Positions 60,309 through 64,000 of a stretch of DNA of 64,000 nt are shown piece after piece. Location: NCBI RefSeq assembly GCF_009906795.1, contig NZ_JAAALN010000003.1, positions 1 through 64,000 on the forward strand. The letters are read 5' to 3'. The notes beneath the pieces are model-generated. The model did not search any database and was not told the DNA's origin. It was given only the letters and a program-made list of their open reading frames with translations. The position numbers and the translations under genes were made by a program. The DNA is from Kineococcus siccus. GTDB lineage: Bacteria; Actinomycetota; Actinomycetes; Actinomycetales; Kineococcaceae. Each line of letters begins with the position of its first letter. Position 1 is the first letter of the stretch.

Positions 60309-60497
60309 ATGCCGCCACCTGCCCGCATCGGCGCCATCCTCTGCTTCGCCGCGTTCGTCGTCCTCCTGGTCACCGACACGTCGAGCGTCCTCGCCTGGGT
60401 GGCGTTCGGGATCGGTTTCATCCTCCTGGCCGTGGGCCGTCGTCGGCACGCGGTGACCAACGGCCGCAGCCGGAACCGCCCCCGCAACCGCGTCTGA
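60309..60497 (+). CDS. Small two-span membrane protein
   Basis: A 62-residue protein with two hydrophobic segments (about residues 6-22 and 28-44) and a very basic C-terminus (GRRRHAVTNGRSRNRPRNR). GGGAGCC precedes the ATG. No family recognised. It is short, so it could be a chance frame, but the hydrophobic pattern and start context argue for a gene. Confidence 0.5.
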   Translation: MPPPARIGAILCFAAFVVLLVTDTSSVLAWVAFGIGFILLAVGRRRHAVTNGRSRNRPRNRV

Positions 60498-60575
60498 CGC
60501 AGCGCTTCGGCCGCGGGGCCGACGACACCGCGCGCACGGCAGCCGCACGCTCCTGCGACGTTGCGCCGCAGGGCG

Positions 60576-62717
60576 TCAGTCCGCGACCCGTCCGGCGCCG
60601 GAGGTCTGCGGATCACCCGACCCGCTGCGGCTCGGTTGTTCGTCCCGCACCAGGAGCAGGCGGGCCACCGGCGCCGGCAGCACCCAGTTCGCGCGCCCCA
60701 GCACCGCGACGAGCGCGGGAGCCAGCAGGCCGCGCACGACGACCGCGTCGATGAGGATCCCGAGCGCCAGCGCCGTCGCGAGGATCTTCACCTCGGTGCT
60801 CGGCACCGTGGACAGGGCGATGAAGGCCAGGAACAGGATGAGCGCGGCCGACGTCACCAGTCGGCCCGTGCGGGCGATGCCCTCGACCACGGCGCGCGGG
60901 GTGTCCCCGTGCTCGTCGTAGGCCTCGCGCATGCGCGACAGGATGAACACCTCGTAGTCCATCGAGAGCCCGAAGAGGAACGCGAACACGGCCACCGGCA
61001 CCCACGTCGTGATGGACCCGGCGGCCCGGACGTCGAACAGCAGCTCCGTGCCGATCCCGCACTGCCACACGACGATGGTGAGTCCGTAGGCCGCCCCGAT
61101 GGACAGCACGTTGAGCACCAGCGCCTTCACCGGCAGCCACACCGACCGCAGGCTGCGGGCGAGCAGCACGAACGTCACGACGACGATGACGATCAGCACG
61201 AGCGGAGCGTCGCCGTAGACGGCGCTGACGAAGTCCGCGTCCTCCGCCGGCGTCCCACCCACCTGAGCGCCCGCGGCCGCGGCTGTGGCCCGGACGTCCT
61301 CGAGCGCCGCGGACCCCGCGTCGCTCGCCGGGTCGGCAGCGGTCCAGACCTGCAGGAGAGAGCTGCCGCCCGCCGTCCACCCCGGGTCGGTGGCGGCGGC
61401 GACACCGGGGACGGCGGCGAGCGCGTCCGCCACCCCCGGGAGCGACCCCCGGGGCACGAGCACCTCGGTCGGACGGAGGACGCCGGGCGCGATGCCGGCC
61501 GCCACGACGTCCGCCGCGGCCCGCGCCGGCGGCGAGGAGGTGCCGTAGGCGTCGATCGAGGGTGACCCCAGCCTCAGGGTCAGCAGCGGGGCCGCGAGCG
61601 CCAGGAGGAACAGGCTGGTGACCACGACCACGGGCCACTTCCGGCGGACGGTGAAGCGCGCGATCGAGGCCCAGCGGCGGCTCGTCGGGTCGCGGAAGCT
61701 GCGCCGCGGCCACTGGAGCCGGGGCCCGGCCACGTGCAGCAGAACGGGGACCAGCGTCAGCGACGTGGCGACGCTCAGCAGCGGGATGAGCATGCCGCCC
61801 AGACCGATGCTGCGCAGGAACGGCAGCGGCACCGCGATGAGGGCGGCGAGCGAGACCGCCACGGTGACCCCGCTGAAGAGCACCGAGCGCCCCGCCGTGG
61901 CCAGGGCCGTGCGCACCGCGGTGTCGTTGTCCGCACCCGCGGCCCGTTCCTCGCGCCACCGCATGACGATGAGCAGCGAGTAGTCGATCGCGACGCCGAG
62001 CCCGATGAGGGCGATGAGGTACTGCACGACGAAGGACACGTCGGTGACGGCCGTCAGGCCGAGCAGGGCGAGGAATGTGGCGAGGATGGAGACCGCCGCG
62101 ACCACGAGCGGCACGGCGGCGAGCAGCGAGGTGAAGACGAGCACGAGGACGACCAGGGCGCCGGCGCCGCCCAGGACGACCTCCGCGAGCACCCCGCGGT
62201 CACCGCCCCCACCGTCCTGCGTGAGCAGCACCGTCCCCGTCAGCTGCAGCGGGCTCCCCACCGCTCGCACGCCGTCCGCCGCGGCCTGCAGCGCCGGCAG
62301 CGCCGCCGCGTACGGGTCGGGCCCGGGCACGACGCGGGGGTAGAGCAGCGCGACCGCCCGGCGGCCGTCCGGGGAGACCAGCGCCGGGGCGTCGGCCGGG
62401 CTCACCACCCGGGTGCCGGGCGCGGCGCCGGCGACCCGTTGCACGGAGGCGGTGAAGTCGCGCACGGCGGCCGCGTCGGCGTACGTCCCCGCCGGTCCGC
62501 CGGCGGTGACGACCACCGGGTCGACGAGGCCGCCGCCACCGAACTCGGCCTGGATGCGGGTGTTCGTCTCGTAGGCCGCGGCCCCGGGGAGGCCGAACTC
62601 GTAGCTGAGGCGGTCGACGGTGCGGGCGGCGGTCAGCCCGCCGGCGACGGCGACGCCCACCCACAGGAGCACCACCAGGAGCCGGTGGCGCAGCACGAAC
62701 GTCGCGAGGCGTGCCAT
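60576..62717 (-). CDS. MMPL/RND-family exporter
   Basis: A 713-residue MMPL-type transporter with two repeats of one N-terminal span, a large external domain and five further spans. Each half carries the typical segment (GLGVAIDYSLLIVMRWREE and LFGLSMDYEVFILSRMREAYDEHG) whose Asp-Tyr pair drives proton coupling. Substrates may be lipids or drugs. It is divergent from a MarR gene with a dyad between, so drug- or ligand-induced export is likely. Confidence 0.9.
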   Translation of the reverse strand: MARLATFVLRHRLLVVLLWVGVAVAGGLTAARTVDRLSYEFGLPGAAAYETNTRIQAEFGGGGLVDPVVVTAGGPAGTYADAAAVRDFTASVQRVAGAAPGTRVVSPADAPALVSPDGRRAVALLYPRVVPGPDPYAAALPALQAAADGVRAVGSPLQLTGTVLLTQDGGGGDRGVLAEVVLGGAGALVVLVLVFTSLLAAVPLVVAAVSILATFLALLGLTAVTDVSFVVQYLIALIGLGVAIDYSLLIVMRWREERAAGADNDTAVRTALATAGRSVLFSGVTVAVSLAALIAVPLPFLRSIGLGGMLIPLLSVATSLTLVPVLLHVAGPRLQWPRRSFRDPTSRRWASIARFTVRRKWPVVVVTSLFLLALAAPLLTLRLGSPSIDAYGTSSPPARAAADVVAAGIAPGVLRPTEVLVPRGSLPGVADALAAVPGVAAATDPGWTAGGSSLLQVWTAADPASDAGSAALEDVRATAAAAGAQVGGTPAEDADFVSAVYGDAPLVLIVIVVVTFVLLARSLRSVWLPVKALVLNVLSIGAAYGLTIVVWQCGIGTELLFDVRAAGSITTWVPVAVFAFLFGLSMDYEVFILSRMREAYDEHGDTPRAVVEGIARTGRLVTSAALILFLAFIALSTVPSTEVKILATALALGILIDAVVVRGLLAPALVAVLGRANWVLPAPVARLLLVRDEQPSRSGSGDPQTSGAGRVAD

Positions 62718-62732
62718 GACGAGATCCCCCCA

Positions 62733-62767
62733 TAAGGAAACTGATGGTCTGTCAGCCACCTTAGGGT
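62733..62767. promoter_or_regulatory. Interrupted dyad and promoter between MMPL and MarR genes
   Basis: TAAGG-N3-CTGA-N7-TCAG-N3-CCTTA (62733-62763) is perfectly symmetric at all 18 named positions. TAGGGT (62762-62767) is a -10 for the MarR gene 6 nt before its GTG. A bound regulator would block this promoter and probably the MMPL one. Confidence 0.6.
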
Positions 62768-62773
62768 GTTCCG

Positions 62774-63247
62774 GTGGAGAGCACCACCGCCGACTCGACC
62801 AGCCCCCTGCCGGAGCACCCGTCGCCGCACGACCTGCCCGCGTGGACGCTGGTGCAGGCCGGGCACCACGTGGCGCGCCGCTTCCGGCAGGAGTTCGCGC
62901 GGCAGGGGCTGACGGCGCACCAGTTCGGGGTGCTCGTCCAGCTCAGCGTCGAGCCGGGCGTCAGCCAGGCGGCGCTCGCCCGCCGCATCCTCATCACGCC
63001 GCAGAGCATGGGCGAGCTGATCCTGCAGATGGTCGAGCTCGGGCTCGTGGAGCGGCACCCGGCCCCGCGCCCCGGCGCGGCGAGCCGCGTCGAACTGACG
63101 GCCGCAGGCCGCGAGAAGCTGGCCGCGACCTACCCCGGCGTGGCCGCCGTCAACGCGCCCTCGGCCCTCGGCCTCACGGCCGAGGAGTCCGCGGTGCTCA
63201 ACGACCTGCTCCACCGGGTGCTGGCCCACGAACCGCCTCCCGGCTGA
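62774..63247 (+). CDS. MarR-family regulator
   Basis: A 157-residue MarR protein (GLTAHQFGVLVQLSVEPGVSQAALARRILITPQSMGELILQMVELGLVER, then the wing PRPGAASRVELTAAG). It is divergent from the MMPL exporter gene and presumably represses it. The mRNA is probably leaderless (-10 TAGGGT 6 nt upstream). Confidence 0.88.
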   Translation: MESTTADSTSPLPEHPSPHDLPAWTLVQAGHHVARRFRQEFARQGLTAHQFGVLVQLSVEPGVSQAALARRILITPQSMGELILQMVELGLVERHPAPRPGAASRVELTAAGREKLAATYPGVAAVNAPSALGLTAEESAVLNDLLHRVLAHEPPPG

Positions 63248-63330
63248 CGCGGCGGCCGACGCCGGACGCCAGGCTGCGGGAGCCGAGGTCAGGCCCTCCT
63301 CGCCCGTCGAGCACTCGACGGCTCCCGTCG

Positions 63331-63990
63331 CAGGCGGAGTTTGCGCGGGTCGGTGAGGACCACCGGTGCGTCGCGCTCGACCTCGTGGGCACGGGTGGGT
63401 CGGACCAGCTGCCCGGCACCGGTGACGACCGGTACCGCTTCGTCGAGCACCGGCGGTTCCTCGACGCGGCGCTGACCGCCCTCGATCTCGACGGGCCCTG
63501 CGTGTTCGTGGGCCACGACTGGCGTGGGGTCCTGGCCGTGGACCGTGCGCGCCGCCGCCCGGACACCGCGCGGGGTGTCGCCTACCTCGAAGCGGGTGTC
63601 GTGCCCGTCTCGTGGCACGACGGCACGGGCCCGGACCGGGAGTTGTCCGGCGCCCTGCGTTCGCCGGCGGGTGAGCAGTTGGCCCTACGCCGGCCCGGGT
63701 GAGGAGCGAGGGCGATGCTCACCTGGGCGCGGGAGATCCCCGTCGACGGGGAACCCGCCGACGTGCACGAGGCCGTCGCCGCCGGTGCGGCGTGGATGTC
63801 CACCAGCACGGTGCCGAAACTCCTGGTGCGCGGAGATCCCGGCGCCGTGATCACCGGACGCGTGCTGGAGAAGTGCCGACGCTGGCCGCACCAGTCCGAG
63901 GTCACCGTCGCCGGGACGCACTTCCTCCCGCACGACTCCTCACCCCAGATCGCGGCCGCGTTGCGGACCTGGCTCGCCACCCTGACGTAG
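63331..63990 (+). pseudogene. Decayed haloalkane dehalogenase gene
   Basis: Two pieces in different frames read as a class II haloalkane dehalogenase. Frame 1 (63331-63702) gives HRCVALDLVGTGGSDQLPG, RYRFVEHRRFLDA, the nucleophile region GHDWRGVLAV and ARGVAYLEAGVVPVSW. Frame 2 (63715-63990) gives LTWAREIPVDGEPADV, STVPKLLVRGDPGA and VTVAGTHFLPHDS with the base His. The first 50 or so residues (HGNPTS region) and about 30 cap-domain residues between the pieces are missing, and a frame change joins them. A functional product is unlikely. Confidence 0.75.
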
Positions 63991-64000
63991 CACCGTCCGC

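Overview
The window is very GC-rich (by eye above 70 %), uses GTG starts as often as ATG, and its genes are packed with 4-base GTGA/ATGA stop-start overlaps. purF-purM followed by a convergent DUF3073 gene is typical of actinobacteria. A Kineosporiales-type actinobacterium such as Kineococcus is my best guess, but the genus cannot be proved from the sequence alone. I see no rRNA, tRNA, CRISPR array or insertion sequence. No gene-free stretch exceeds about 300 bases.

Region 1 (1-7.5 kb) is a myo-inositol catabolic operon: iolD, iolE, a sugar ABC transporter (lipoprotein, permease, one-domain ATPase), iolG and a small Dabb-domain protein. An internal operator and promoter candidate lies between iolD and iolE. 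Region 2 (7.6-22.4 kb) is mostly housekeeping: a lone AAA ATPase; a glycine riboswitch driving gcvT-sdaA; a sterol-carrier-like protein, a small membrane protein, purF and purM; DUF3073; xylulokinase; a diguanylate cyclase; a LuxR-type response regulator; a GlsB-type membrane protein; a conserved orphan protein; and an SQR-like flavoprotein. Region 3 (22.4-26.8 kb, minus strand) is a catabolic operon of unknown substrate (LLM flavin monooxygenase, TetR, ACMSD-type amidohydrolase, MFS transporter) with a TetR-type operator inside its promoter.

Region 4 (27-42.4 kb) is the highlight. It is a near-complete indole-3-acetic acid (auxin) degradation cluster whose order and domains match iacI, iacA, iacB, iacC, iacD, iacE, iacF, iacG and iacH. 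It continues directly into catB, catA and catC, so IAA would be taken to catechol and on to the beta-ketoadipate pathway. An aldehyde dehydrogenase, a FixJ/StyR-like response regulator, a PAS histidine kinase and an AraC regulator flank it. A PcaF-type thiolase lies about 12 kb downstream of catC; pcaD and pcaIJ are not in the window.

Region 5 (42.5-51 kb) holds a GMC oxidoreductase, a fusion of a DUF6616-like domain to a haloalkane-dehalogenase-like hydrolase, a GlxA-type AraC regulator, a cyanamide-hydratase-like HD protein, a YtcJ/NfdA-type amidohydrolase, the thiolase and an NTF2-like protein. Region 6 (51-64 kb) has a SpoIIE phosphatase next to an RsbW-type ATPase sensor (partner-switching signalling), then several small regulator-target pairs: MarR with RidA, HxlR with an NmrA-type reductase, and MarR with an MMPL exporter. 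It ends in a decayed haloalkane dehalogenase gene.

The most useful non-coding signals are the glycine riboswitch, perfect dyads in the iacA, LLM, ridA, MMPL and response-regulator promoters, and a composite element shared by two distant promoters.
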